Shown in pieces: positions 54,345 to 64,000 of a stretch of 64,000 bases of DNA. The notes beneath the pieces were generated by a model that was not told where the DNA came from, ran no database searches, and saw only the letters and a list, made by a program, of their open reading frames with translations. The stretch lies in the NCBI RefSeq assembly GCF_040115645.1, contig NW_027096014.1:868001-932000 (forward strand), read 5' to 3'. Each line of letters begins with the position of its first letter. The stretch's first letter is position 1. This DNA comes from Euwallacea fornicatus. Lineage: Eukaryota; Arthropoda; Insecta; Coleoptera; Curculionidae. The position numbers were made by a program, and so were the translations under genes.

Positions 54345-56926
54345 TTATTCTGCTCGACGAGATCTTTAAAATGACACAACATTTCATGATTACATCTTGT
54401 TGAACTTCCAAGAAAAATAGTACTTTATGTGCTCAAACACACAACTTTTGTGACTTTTCAAAATTTGAAGCTCGATAATTTCGGCAAATGTGGACCAAAT
54501 TTCTTAAACAAAGTGTCAAAGTAATCACCTCAACGAGATTATGAAGATGTCACAACACATGATGATTACATCTTGTTGAACTTCCAAGAAAAATAGTACT
54601 TTATGTGTTCAAACACACAACTTGTGTGACTTTTCAAACTTTGAAGCTCGATAACTTCGGCAAATGAGTACCAAATTCCTTAAACAAAGTGTCAAATTAA
54701 TCAGCTCGACGAGATTTTGAAGATGTCACAACACATCAGAATTGCATCTTGTTGAACTTCCAAGAAAAATAGTACTTTATGTGCTCAAACAAACAACTTT
54801 TGTGACTTTTCCAATTTTGAAGCTCGATAACTTTGGCAAATGTGGACCAAATTTGTTAAACAGAGTGTCAAATTAATCAGCTCAACGAGATTATGAAGAT
54901 GTCATAACACATCATGATTACATCTTGTTGAACTTCCAAGAAAAATAGTACTTTATGTGTTCAAACACACAACTTTTGTGACTTTGGAATCTTTGAAGCT
55001 CGATAGCTTCGGCAAATGAAGACCAAATTTGTTATACAAAGTGTCAAATTAATCAGCTCGACGAGATTTTGAATATGTCACAACACATCATGATTGCATC
55101 TTGTTGAATTTCCAAGAAAAATAGTACTTTACGTGCTCAAACACACAACTTGTGTGACTTTTCAAACTTTGAAGCTCGATAGCTTCGGCAAATGAAGACC
55201 AAATTTGTTAAACAAAGTGTCAAATTAATCAGCTTGACGAGATTTTGAATATGTCACAACACATCATGATTGCATCTTGTTGAATTTCCAAGAAAAATAG
55301 TACTTTACGTGCTCAAACACACAACTTGTGTGACTTTTCAAACTTTGAAGCTCGATAGCTTCGGCAAATGAAGACCAAATTTGTTAAACAAAGTGTCAAA
55401 TTAATCAGCTCGACGAGATTTTGAATATGTCACAACACATCATGATTACATCTTGTTGAACTTCCAAGAAAAATAGTACTTTATGTGCTCAAACATACAA
55501 CTTTTGTGACTTTTCAAACTTTGAAGCTCGATAGCTTCGGCAAATGTGGACCAAATTTGTTAAACAAAGTGTCAAATTAATCAGCTCGACGAGATTTTGA
55601 AGATGTCACAACACATCATGATTACATCTTGTTGAACTTCCAAGAAAAATAGTACTTTATGTGCTCAAACACACAACTTTTGTGACTTTTCAAACTTTGA
55701 AGCTCGATAGCTTCGGCAAATGTGGACCAAATTTGTTAAACAAAGTGTCAAATTAATCAGCTCGACGAGATTTTGAAGATGTCACAACACATCATGATTA
55801 CATCTTGTTGAACTTCCCAGAAAAATAGTACTTTATGTGCTCAAACACACAACTTTTGTGACTTTTCAAATTTTGAAGCTCGATAACTTCGGCAAATTAG
55901 TACCAAATTCCTTAAACAAAGTGTCAAATTAATCAGCTCGACGAGATTTTGAAGATGTCACAACACATCAGAATTGCATCTTGTTGAACTTCCAAGAAAA
56001 ATAGTACTTTACGTGCTCAAACACACAACTTGTGTGACTTTTCAAACTTTGAAGCTCGATAGCTTCGGCAAATGAAGACCAAATTTGTTAAACAAAGTGT
56101 CAAATTAATCAGCTCGACGAGATTTTGAATATGTCACAACACATCATGATTACATCTTGTTGAACTTCCAAGAAAAATAGTACTTTATGTGCTCAAACAC
56201 ACAACTTTTGTGACTTTTCAAACTTTGAAGCTCGATAGCTTCGGCAAATGTGGACCAAATTTGTTAAACAAAGTGTCAAATTAATCAGCTCGACGAGATT
56301 TTGAAGATGTCACAACACATCATGATTACATCTTGTTGAACTTCCAAGAAAAATAGTACTTTATGTGCTCAAACACACAACTTTTGTGACTTTTCAAACT
56401 TTGAAGCTCGATAGCTTCGGCAAATGTGGACCACATTTGTTAAACAAAGTGTCAAATTAATCAGCTCGACGAGATTTTGAAGATGTCACAACACATCATG
56501 ATTACATCTTGTTGAACTTCCCAGAAAAATAGTACTTTATGTGCTCAAACACACAACTTTTGTGACTTTTCAAATTTTGAAGCTCGATAACTTCGGCAAA
56601 TTAGTACCAAATTCCTTAAACAAAGTGTCAAATTAATCAGCTCGACGAGATTTTGAAGATGTCACAACACATCAGAATTGCATCTTGTTGAACTTCCAAG
56701 AAAAATAGTACTTTATGTGCTCAAACACACAACTTTTGTGACTTTTCAAACTTTGAAGCTCGATAGCTTCGGCAAATGAAGACCAAATTTGTTAAACAAA
56801 GTGTCAAATTAATCAGCTCGACGAGATCTTTAAAATGACACAACATTTCATTATTACATCTTGTTGAATTTCCAAGAAAAATAGTACTTTATGTGCTCAA
56901 AAACACAACTTTTGTGACTTTTGAAT
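54345..56926 (+). repeat. Long-range copy of the 38.7-40.7 kb region
   Basis: 54345-56344 follows 38681-40680 at an 89-unit lag (15664 bp). AAACATACAA at 55491 matches 39827 and TTTGGAATCT at 54983 matches 39319. Differences include TTATGTGTTC near 54601 against TTACGTGCTC. After 56345 the lag becomes 91 units (CATTTCATTA at 56844 against 40828), so two units were gained or lost. Confidence 0.8.
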
Positions 56927-59094
56927 CTTTGAAGCTCGATAGCTTCGGCAAATGAAGACCAAATTTGTTATACAAAGTGTCAAATTAATCAGCTCGACGA
57001 GATTTTGAATATGTCACAACACATCATGATTGCATCTTGTTGAATTTCCAAGAAAAATAGTACTTTACGTGCTCAAACACACAACTTGTGTGACTTTTCA
57101 AACTTTGAAGCTCGATAGCTTCGGCAAATGAAGACCAAATTTGTTAAACAAAGTGTCAAATTAATCAGCTTGACGAGATTTTGAATATGTCACAACACAT
57201 CATGATTGCATCTTGTTGAATTTCCAAGAAAAATAGTACTTTACGTGCTCAAACACACAACTTGTGTGACTTTTCAAACTTTGAAGCTCGATAGCTTCGG
57301 CAAATGAAGACCAAATTTGTTAAACAAAGTGTCAAATTAATCAGCTCGACGAGATTTTGAATATGTCACAACACATCATGATTACATCTTGTTGAACTTC
57401 CAAGAAAAATAGTACTTTATGTGCTCAAACACACAACTTTTGTGACTTTTCAAATTTTGAAGCTCGATAACTTCGGCAAATTAGTACCAAATTCCTTAAA
57501 CAAAGTGTCAAATTAATCAGCTCGACGAGATTTTGAAGATGTCACAACACATCAGAATTGCATCTTGTTGAACTTCCAAGAAAAATAGTACTTTATGTGC
57601 TCAAACACACAACTTTTGTGACTTTTCAAAATTTGAAGCTCGATAATTTCGGCAAATGTGGACCAAATTTCTTAAACAAAGTGTCAAAGTAATCACCTCA
57701 ACGAGATTTTGAAGATGTCACAACACATGATGATTACATCTTGTTGAACTTCCAAGAAAAATAGTACTTTATGTGCTCAAACACACATATTTTGTGACTT
57801 TTCAAACTTTGAAGCTCGATAACTTCGGCAAATGAGTACCAAATTCCTTAAACAAAGTGTCAAATTAATCAGCTCGACGAGATCTTTAAAATGACACAAC
57901 AATTCATGATTGCATCTTGTTGAACTTCCCAGAAAAATAGTTCTTTATGTGTTCAAACACACAACTTTTGTGACTTTTGAATCTTTGAAGCTCGATAGCT
58001 TCGGCAAATGAAGACCAAATTTGTTATACTAAGTGTCAAATTAATCAGCTCGACGAGATCTTTAAAATGACACAACATTTCATGATTACATCTTGTTGAA
58101 CTTCCAAGAAAAATAGTACTTTATGTGCTCAAACACACAACTTTTGTGACTTTTCAAAATTTGAAGCTCGATAATTTCGGCAAATGTGGACCAAATTTCT
58201 TAAACAAAGTGTCAAAGTAATCACCTCAACGAGATTTTGAAGATGTCACAACACATGATGATTACATCTTGTTGAACTTCCAAGAAAAATAGTACTTTAT
58301 GTGCTCAAACACACATATTTTGTGACTTTTCAAACTTTGAAGCTCGATAACTTCGGCAAATGAGTACCAAATTCCTTAAACAAAGTGTCAAATTAATCAG
58401 CTCGACGAGATCTTTAACATGACACAACACATCAGAATTGCATCTTGTTGAATTTCCAAGAAAAATAGTACTTTATGTGCTCAAACACACAACTTTTGTG
58501 ACTTTTCAAACTTTGAAGCTCGATAACTTCGGCAAATGAGTACCAAATTCCTTAAACTAAGTGTCACATTAATCAGCTCGACGAGATCCTTTACATGACA
58601 CAACACATCAGAATTGCATCTTGTTGAACTTCCCAGAAAAATAGTTCTTTATGTGCTCAAACACACAACTTTTGTGACTTTTCCAATTTTGAAGCTCGAT
58701 AACTTCGGCAAATGAGTACCAAATTCCTTAAACAAAGTGTCAAATTAATCAGCTCGACGAGATCTTTAAAATGACACAACAATTCATGATTGCATCTTGT
58801 TGAACTTCCCAGAAAAATAGTTCTTTATGTGTTCAAACACACAACTTTTGTGACTTTTGAATCTTTGAAGCTCGATAGCTTCGGCAAATGAAGACCAAAT
58901 TTGTTAAACAAAGTGTCAAATTAATCAGCTCTACGAGATCTTTAACATGACACAACACATCAGAATTGCATCTTGTTGAACTTCCAAGAAAAATAGTACT
59001 TTATCTGCTCAAACACACAACTTTTGTGACTTTTCAAACTTTGAAGCTCGATAACTTCGGCAAATGTGGACCAAATTTCTTAAACAAAGTGTCA
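56927..59094 (+). repeat. Dispersed duplicate segment, copy E2
   Basis: Matches 49711-51878 at 7216 bp and ends at 59095, where GTCAATGTAATC replaces GTCAAATTAATC. The two copies are not adjacent: 5 kb of other satellite separates them, so either a longer duplication was later remodelled or exchange acted at a distance. Confidence 0.82.
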
Positions 59095-60500
59095 ATGTAA
59101 TCACCTCAACGAGATTTTGAAGATGTCACAACACATCATGATTACATCTTGTTGAACTTCCAAGAAAAATAGTACTTTATGTGCTCAACCACACAACTTT
59201 TGTGACTTTTCAAACTTTGAAGCTCGATAGCTTCGGCAAATGAAGACCAAATTTGTTAAACAAAGTGTCACATTAATCAGCTCGACGAGATTTTGAATAT
59301 GTCACAACACATCATGATTGCATCTTGTTGAATTTCCAAGAAAAATAGTACTTTATGTGCTCAAACACACATATTTTGTGACTTTTCACACTTTGAAGCT
59401 CGATAACTTTGGCAAATGTGGACCAAATTTGTTAACCAAAGTGTCAAAGTAATCAGCTCGACGAGATCTTTAAAATGACACAACAATTCATGAATGCATC
59501 TTGTTGAACTTCCAAGAAAAATAGTACTTTATGTGCTCAAACACACAACTTTTGTGACTTTTCAAACTTTGAAGCTCGATAACTTCGGCAAATGTGGACC
59601 AAATTTCTTAAACAAAGTGTCAAAGTAATCAGCTCGACGAGGTTATGAAGATGTCACAACATTTCATGATTACATCTTGTTGAACTTCCAAGAAAAATAG
59701 TACTTTATGTGCTCAAACACACAACTTTTGTGACTTTTCAAAATTTGAAGCTCGATAATTTCGGCAAATGTGGACCAAATTTCTTAAACAAAGTGTCACA
59801 TTAATCAGCTCGACGAGATTTTGAATATGTCACAACACATCATGATTGCATCTTGTTGAATTTCCAAGAAAAATAGTACTTTATGTGCTCAAACACACAT
59901 ATTTTGTGACTTTTCACACTTTGAAGCTCGATAACTTTGGCAAATGTGGACCAAATTTGTTAACCAAAGTGTCAAAGTAATCAGCTCGACGAGATCTTTA
60001 AAATGACACAACAATTCATGAATGCATCTTGTTGAACTTCCAAGAAAAATAGTACTTTATGTGCTCAACCACACAACTTTTGTGACTTTTCAAACTTTGA
60101 AGCTCGATAGCTTCGGCAAATGAAGACCAAATTTGTTAAACAAAGTGTCACATTAATCAGCTCGACGAGATTTTGAATATGTCACAACACATCATGATTG
60201 CATCTTGTTGAATTTCCAAGAAAAATAGTACTTTATGTGCTCAAACACACATATTTTGTGACTTTTCACACTTTGAAGCTCGATAACTTTGGCAAATGTG
60301 GACCAAATTTGTTAACCAAAGTGTCAAAGTAATCAGCTCGACGAGATCTTTAAAATGACACAACAATTCATGAATGCATCTTGTTGAACTTCCAAGAAAA
60401 ATAGTACTTTATGTGCTCAACCACACAACTTTTGTGACTTTTCAAACTTTGAAGCTCGATAGCTTCGGCAAATGAAGACCAAATTTGTTAAACAAAGTGT
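59095..60500 (+). repeat. Island of left-type units with a 2-unit tandem
   Basis: Eight units resembling those at 22.6-28.3 kb rather than their neighbours: GTCACATTAATC, CACATATTTTGTG with CACACTTTG, GTTAACCAAAG and CATGAATGC. GTGCTCAACC at 59181, 60061 and 60413 corresponds to the GTGCTCGACC type on the left. A 352-bp dimer from about 59790 repeats at 60142. GGTTATGAAG at about 59641 is its only occurrence I saw after 29.4 kb. Confidence 0.8.
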
Positions 60501-62800
60501 CAAATTAATCAGCTTGACGAGATTTTGAATATGTCACAACACATCATGATTGCATCTTGTTGAATTTCCAAGAAAAATAGTACTTTACGTGCTCAAACAC
60601 ACAACTTGTGTGACTTTTCAAACTTTGAAGCTCGATAGCTTCGGCAAATGAAGACCAAATTTGTTAAACAAAGTGTCAAATTAATCAGCTCGACGAGATT
60701 TTGAATATGTCACAACACATCATGATTACATCTTGTTGAACTTCCCAGAAAAATAGTACTTTATGTGCTCAAACACACAACTTTTGTGACTTTTCAAATT
60801 TTGAAGCTCGATAGCTTCGGCAAATGTGGACCAAATTTGTTAAACAAAGTGTCAAATTAATCAGCTCGACGAGATTTTGAAGATGTCACAACACATCATG
60901 ATTACATCTTGTTGAACTTCCCAGAAAAATAGTACTTTATGTGCTCAAACACACAACTTTTGTGACTTTTCAAATTTTGAAGCTCGATAACTTCGGCAAA
61001 TTAGTACCAAATTCCTTAAACAAAGTGTCAAATTAATCAGCTCGACGAGATTTTGAAGATGTCACAACACATCAGAATTGCATCTTGTTGAACTTCCAAG
61101 AAAAATAGTACTTTACGTGCTCAAACACACAACTTGTGTGACTTTTCAAACTTTGAAGCTCGATAGCTTCGGCAAATGAAGACCAAATTTGTTAAACAAA
61201 GTGTCAAATTAATCAGCTCGACGAGATTTTGAATATGTCACAACACATCATGATTACATCTTGTTGAACTTCCAAGAAAAATAGTACTTTATGTGCTCAA
61301 ACACACAACTTTTGTGACTTTTCAAACTTTGAAGCTCGATAGCTTCGGCAAATGTGGACCAAATTTGTTAAACAAAGTGTCAAATTAATCAGCTCGACGA
61401 GATTTTGAAGATGTCACAACACATCATGATTACATCTTGTTGAACTTCCAAGAAAAATAGTACTTTATGTGCTCAAACACACAACTTTTGTGACTTTTCA
61501 AACTTTGAAGCTCGATAGCTTCGGCAAATGTGGACCACATTTGTTAAACAAAGTGTCAAATTAATCAGCTCGACGAGATTTTGAAGATGTCACAACACAT
61601 CATGATTACATCTTGTTGAACTTCCCAGAAAAATAGTACTTTATGTGCTCAAACACACAACTTTTGTGACTTTTCAAATTTTGAAGCTCGATAACTTCGG
61701 CAAATTAGTACCAAATTCCTTAAACAAAGTGTCAAATTAATCAGCTCGACGAGATTTTGAAGATGTCACAACACATCACAATTGCATCTTGTTGAACTTC
61801 CAAGAAAAATAGTACTTTATGTGCTCAAACACACAACTTTTGTGACTTTTCAAACTTTGAAGCTCGATAGCTTCGGCAAATGAAGACCAAATTTGTTAAA
61901 CAAAGTGTCAAATTAATCAGCTCGACGAGATCTTTAAAATGACACAACATTTCATTATTACATCTTGTTGAACTTCCAAGAAAAATAGTACTTTATGTCC
62001 TCAAAAACACAACTTTTGTGACTTTTCAAAATTTGAAGCTCGATAATTTCGGCAAATGTGGACCAAATTTCTTAAACAAAGTGTCAAAGTAATCACCTCA
62101 ACGAGATTTTGAAGATGTCACAACACATGATGATTACATCTTGTTGAACTTCCAAGAAAAATAGTACTTTATGTGCTCAAACACACAACTTTTGTGACTT
62201 TTCAAAATTTGAAGCTCGATAATTTCGGCAAATGTGGACCAAATTTCTTAAACAAAGTGTCAAAGTAATCACCTCAACGAGATTTTGAATATGTCACAAC
62301 ACATCATGATTGCATCTTGTTGAATTTCCAAGAAAAATAGTACTTTACGTGCTCAAACACACAACTTGTGTGACTTTTCAAACTTTGAAGCTCGATAGCT
62401 TCGGCAAATGAAGACCAAATTTGTTAAACAAAGTGTCAAATTAATCAGCTCGACGAGATTTTGAATATGTCACAACACATCATGATTACATCTTGTTGAA
62501 CTTCCAAGAAAAATAGTACTTTATGTGCTCAAACATACAACTTTTGTGACTTTTCAAACTTTGAAGCTCGATAGCTTCGGCAAATGTGGACCAAATTTGT
62601 TAAACAAAGTGTCAAATTAATCAGCTCGACGAGATTTTGAAGATGTCACAACACATCATGATTACATCTTGTTGAACTTCCAAGAAAAATAGTACTTTAT
62701 GTGCTCAAACACACAACTTTTGTGACTTTTGAAACTTTGAAGCTCGATAGCTTCGGCAAATGTGGACCAAATTTGTTAAACAAAGTGTCAAATTAATCAG
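60501..62800 (+). repeat. Closing block, copy F1
   Basis: Thirteen units. Much of it follows 55.4-56.9 kb at 29 units (5104 bp; GGACCACAT near 61531 and CATTTCATTA at 61948). CATCACAATTGC near 61774 is a new variant repeated at 63886. TTTATGTCCTC near 61995 and TTTTGAAACTTTG near 62727 are singleton changes. No gene. Confidence 0.8.
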
Positions 62801-63886
62801 CTCGACGAGATTTTGAAGATGTCACAACACATCATGATTACATCTTGTTGAACTTCCCAGAAAAATAGTACTTTATGTGCTCAAACACACAACTTTTGTG
62901 ACTTTTCAAATTTTGAAGCTCGATAACTTCGGCAAATTAGTACCAAATTCCTTAAACAAAGTGTCAAATTAATCAGCTCGACGAGATTTTGAAGATGTCA
63001 CAACACATCAGAATTGCATCTTGTTGAACTTCCAAGAAAAATAGTACTTTACGTGCTCAAACACACAACTTGTGTGACTTTTCAAACTTTGAAGCTCGAT
63101 AGCTTCGGCAAATGAAGACCAAATTTGTTAAACAAAGTGTCAAATTAATCAGCTCGACGAGATTTTGAATATGTCACAACACATCATGATTACATCTTGT
63201 TGAACTTCCAAGAAAAATAGTACTTTATGTGCTCAAACACACAACTTTTGTGACTTTTCAAACTTTGAAGCTCGATAGCTTCGGCAAATGTGGACCAAAT
63301 TTGTTAAACAAAGTGTCAAATTAATCAGCTCGACGAGATTTTGAATATGTCACAACACATCATGATTACATCTTGTTGAACTTCCAAGAAAAATAGTACT
63401 TTATGTGCTCAAACACACAACTTTTGTGACTTTTCAAACTTTGAAGCTCGATAGCTTCGGCAAATGTGGACCAAATTTGTTAAACAAAGTGTCAAATTAA
63501 TCAGCTCGACGAGATTTTGAAGATGTCACAACACATCATGATTACATCTTGTTGAACTTCCAAGAAAAATAGTACTTTATGTGCTCAAACACACAACTTT
63601 TGTGACTTTTCAAACTTTGAAGCTCGATAGCTTCGGCAAATGTGGACCACATTTGTTAAACAAAGTGTCAAATTAATCAGCTCGACGAGATTTTGAAGAT
63701 GTCACAACACATCATGATTACATCTTGTTGAACTTCCCAGAAAAATAGTACTTTATGTGCTCAAACACACAACTTTTGTGACTTTTCAAATTTTGAAGCT
63801 CGATAACTTCGGCAAATTAGTACCAAATTCCTTAAACAAAGTGTCAAATTAATCAGCTCGACGAGATTTTGAAGATGTCACAACAC
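62801..63886 (+). repeat. Closing block, copy F2
   Basis: Follows 60900 onward, first at 11 units (1936 bp; AACTTGTGTG at 61131 and 63067), then at 12 units (2112 bp; TGGACCACAT at 61531 and 63643). The step comes from one duplicated unit: GAATATG followed by CATGATTACATC occurs twice, 176 bp apart, near 63157 and 63333. Confidence 0.8.
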
Positions 63887-64000
63887 ATCACAATTGCATC
63901 TTGTTGAACTTCCAAGAAAAATAGTACTTTATGTGCTCAAACACACAACTTTTGTGACTTTTCAAACTTTGAAGCTCGATAGCTTCGGCAAATGAAGACC
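63887..64000 (+). repeat. Partial unit at right edge
   Basis: The first 114 bases of a unit, cut by the window end. It starts ATCACAATTGC, the same rare variant as at 61775, and ends in AATGAAGACC. The array therefore continues to the right, as it must to the left, where the window also opens inside the array. Confidence 0.95.

Larger units (their letters stand above)
1..64000 (+). repeat. 176-bp satellite DNA array, whole window
   Basis: The full window is a head-to-tail array of one 176-bp unit. The word ATCTTGTTG falls at 12, 188, 364, 540 and 716, then keeps that phase until two 1-bp deletions move it to 63898 near the end; 63898-12 equals 363 x 176 minus 2. All units lie in the same orientation, with no inversion, insertion or unique spacer seen. 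Variation between units is mostly single-base substitution at a limited set of sites. A unit length close to one nucleosome and strong homogenisation are typical of centromeric or pericentromeric satellites in plants and animals, so that role is inferred. Nothing in the DNA alone proves centromere function, and I do not recognise the family by name. Confidence 0.98.

Noticed and set aside
1..64000. Protein-coding genes
   Set aside because: The unit is 176 bp, not a multiple of three, so any reading frame passes through all three frames within three units. TGA, TAA and TAG occur in every unit on the + strand and TTA, CTA and TCA on the complement. Short open frames are by-products of the repeat.
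1..64000. CRISPR array
   Set aside because: Regular repeats are present, but there are no unique spacers: the whole 176-bp period is conserved.
1..64000. rRNA, 5S or tRNA gene cluster
   Set aside because: No recognisable 5S, tRNA or rRNA core sequence is present, and the A/T-rich unit lacks an internal A-box/B-box pair that I could identify.
1..64000. Human alpha satellite or Arabidopsis 178-bp centromere repeat
   Set aside because: The unit length is similar, but the sequence does not resemble either from memory. I also could not confirm the 176-bp Brassica centromere repeats, so no family name is given.
1..64000. Telomeric or simple-sequence repeat
   Set aside because: No TTAGGG- or TTTAGGG-type runs and no microsatellite longer than the short CACACAC stretch inside the unit.
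1..64000. Inverted segments or palindromic array
   Set aside because: Every block I checked has the unit in the same orientation; no strand switch was seen.

Overview
The whole window is one uninterrupted satellite DNA array. A unit of 176 bp, about 35% G+C in the first copy, repeats head to tail on the + strand from the first base to the last. By position counting there are 363 complete units (1-63886) and a 114-bp partial unit at the right edge (63887-64000). The phase slips only twice. Both slips are the same 1-bp deletion in a 175-bp unit (31681-31855 and 33968-34142), and one is a segmental copy of the other. I see no protein gene, RNA gene, transposon, CRISPR array or unique DNA on either strand.

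The organism is a eukaryote. A unit of one nucleosome's length, megabase-style homogenisation, A/T-tracts and CpG-decay variants point to pericentromeric or centromeric heterochromatin. A plant is my best guess, but I cannot match the unit to a named satellite family from memory, so the species and the word 'centromere' remain inference. The unit does not look like human alpha satellite or the Arabidopsis 178-bp repeat.

Above the single unit there is no one fixed higher-order repeat. The array is a patchwork of segmental tandem duplications, always whole numbers of units long. Lags I could measure from rare variants include 22 units (3872 bp), 21 (3696), 16 (2816), 23 (4048), 13 (2287 with the deletion), 17 (2992), 41 (7216), 15, 12, 10, 7, 4, 3, 2 and 1. 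Left to right: 22-unit pair (1-7667); mosaic (7668-11792); 21-unit pair (11793-17830); 16-unit pair (17045-22749); 23-unit pair with nested 7-unit pair (21285-27563); mosaic (27564-30607); 13-unit pair with the deletion (30608-35192); mosaic related to later blocks (35193-39664); 23-unit pair plus a third partial copy (39665-50336); 41-unit-lag pair (49711-51878 and 56927-59094) enclosing 15- and 3-unit duplications and a long copy of the 38.7-40.7 kb region; a short island of left-type units (59095-60500); and a closing 11/12-unit pair (60501-64000).

Within the unit the notable structures are a 9-bp sub-repeat (unit positions 62-88), two short dyads (56-70 and 85-100) whose perfection varies between unit types, and four CpGs, three of which show C-to-T or G-to-A type decay. 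The variant make-up of the array changes near 28-30 kb. All homology statements come from reading and aligning markers by eye, so block edges are good to a few bases where a difference is cited and approximate otherwise.
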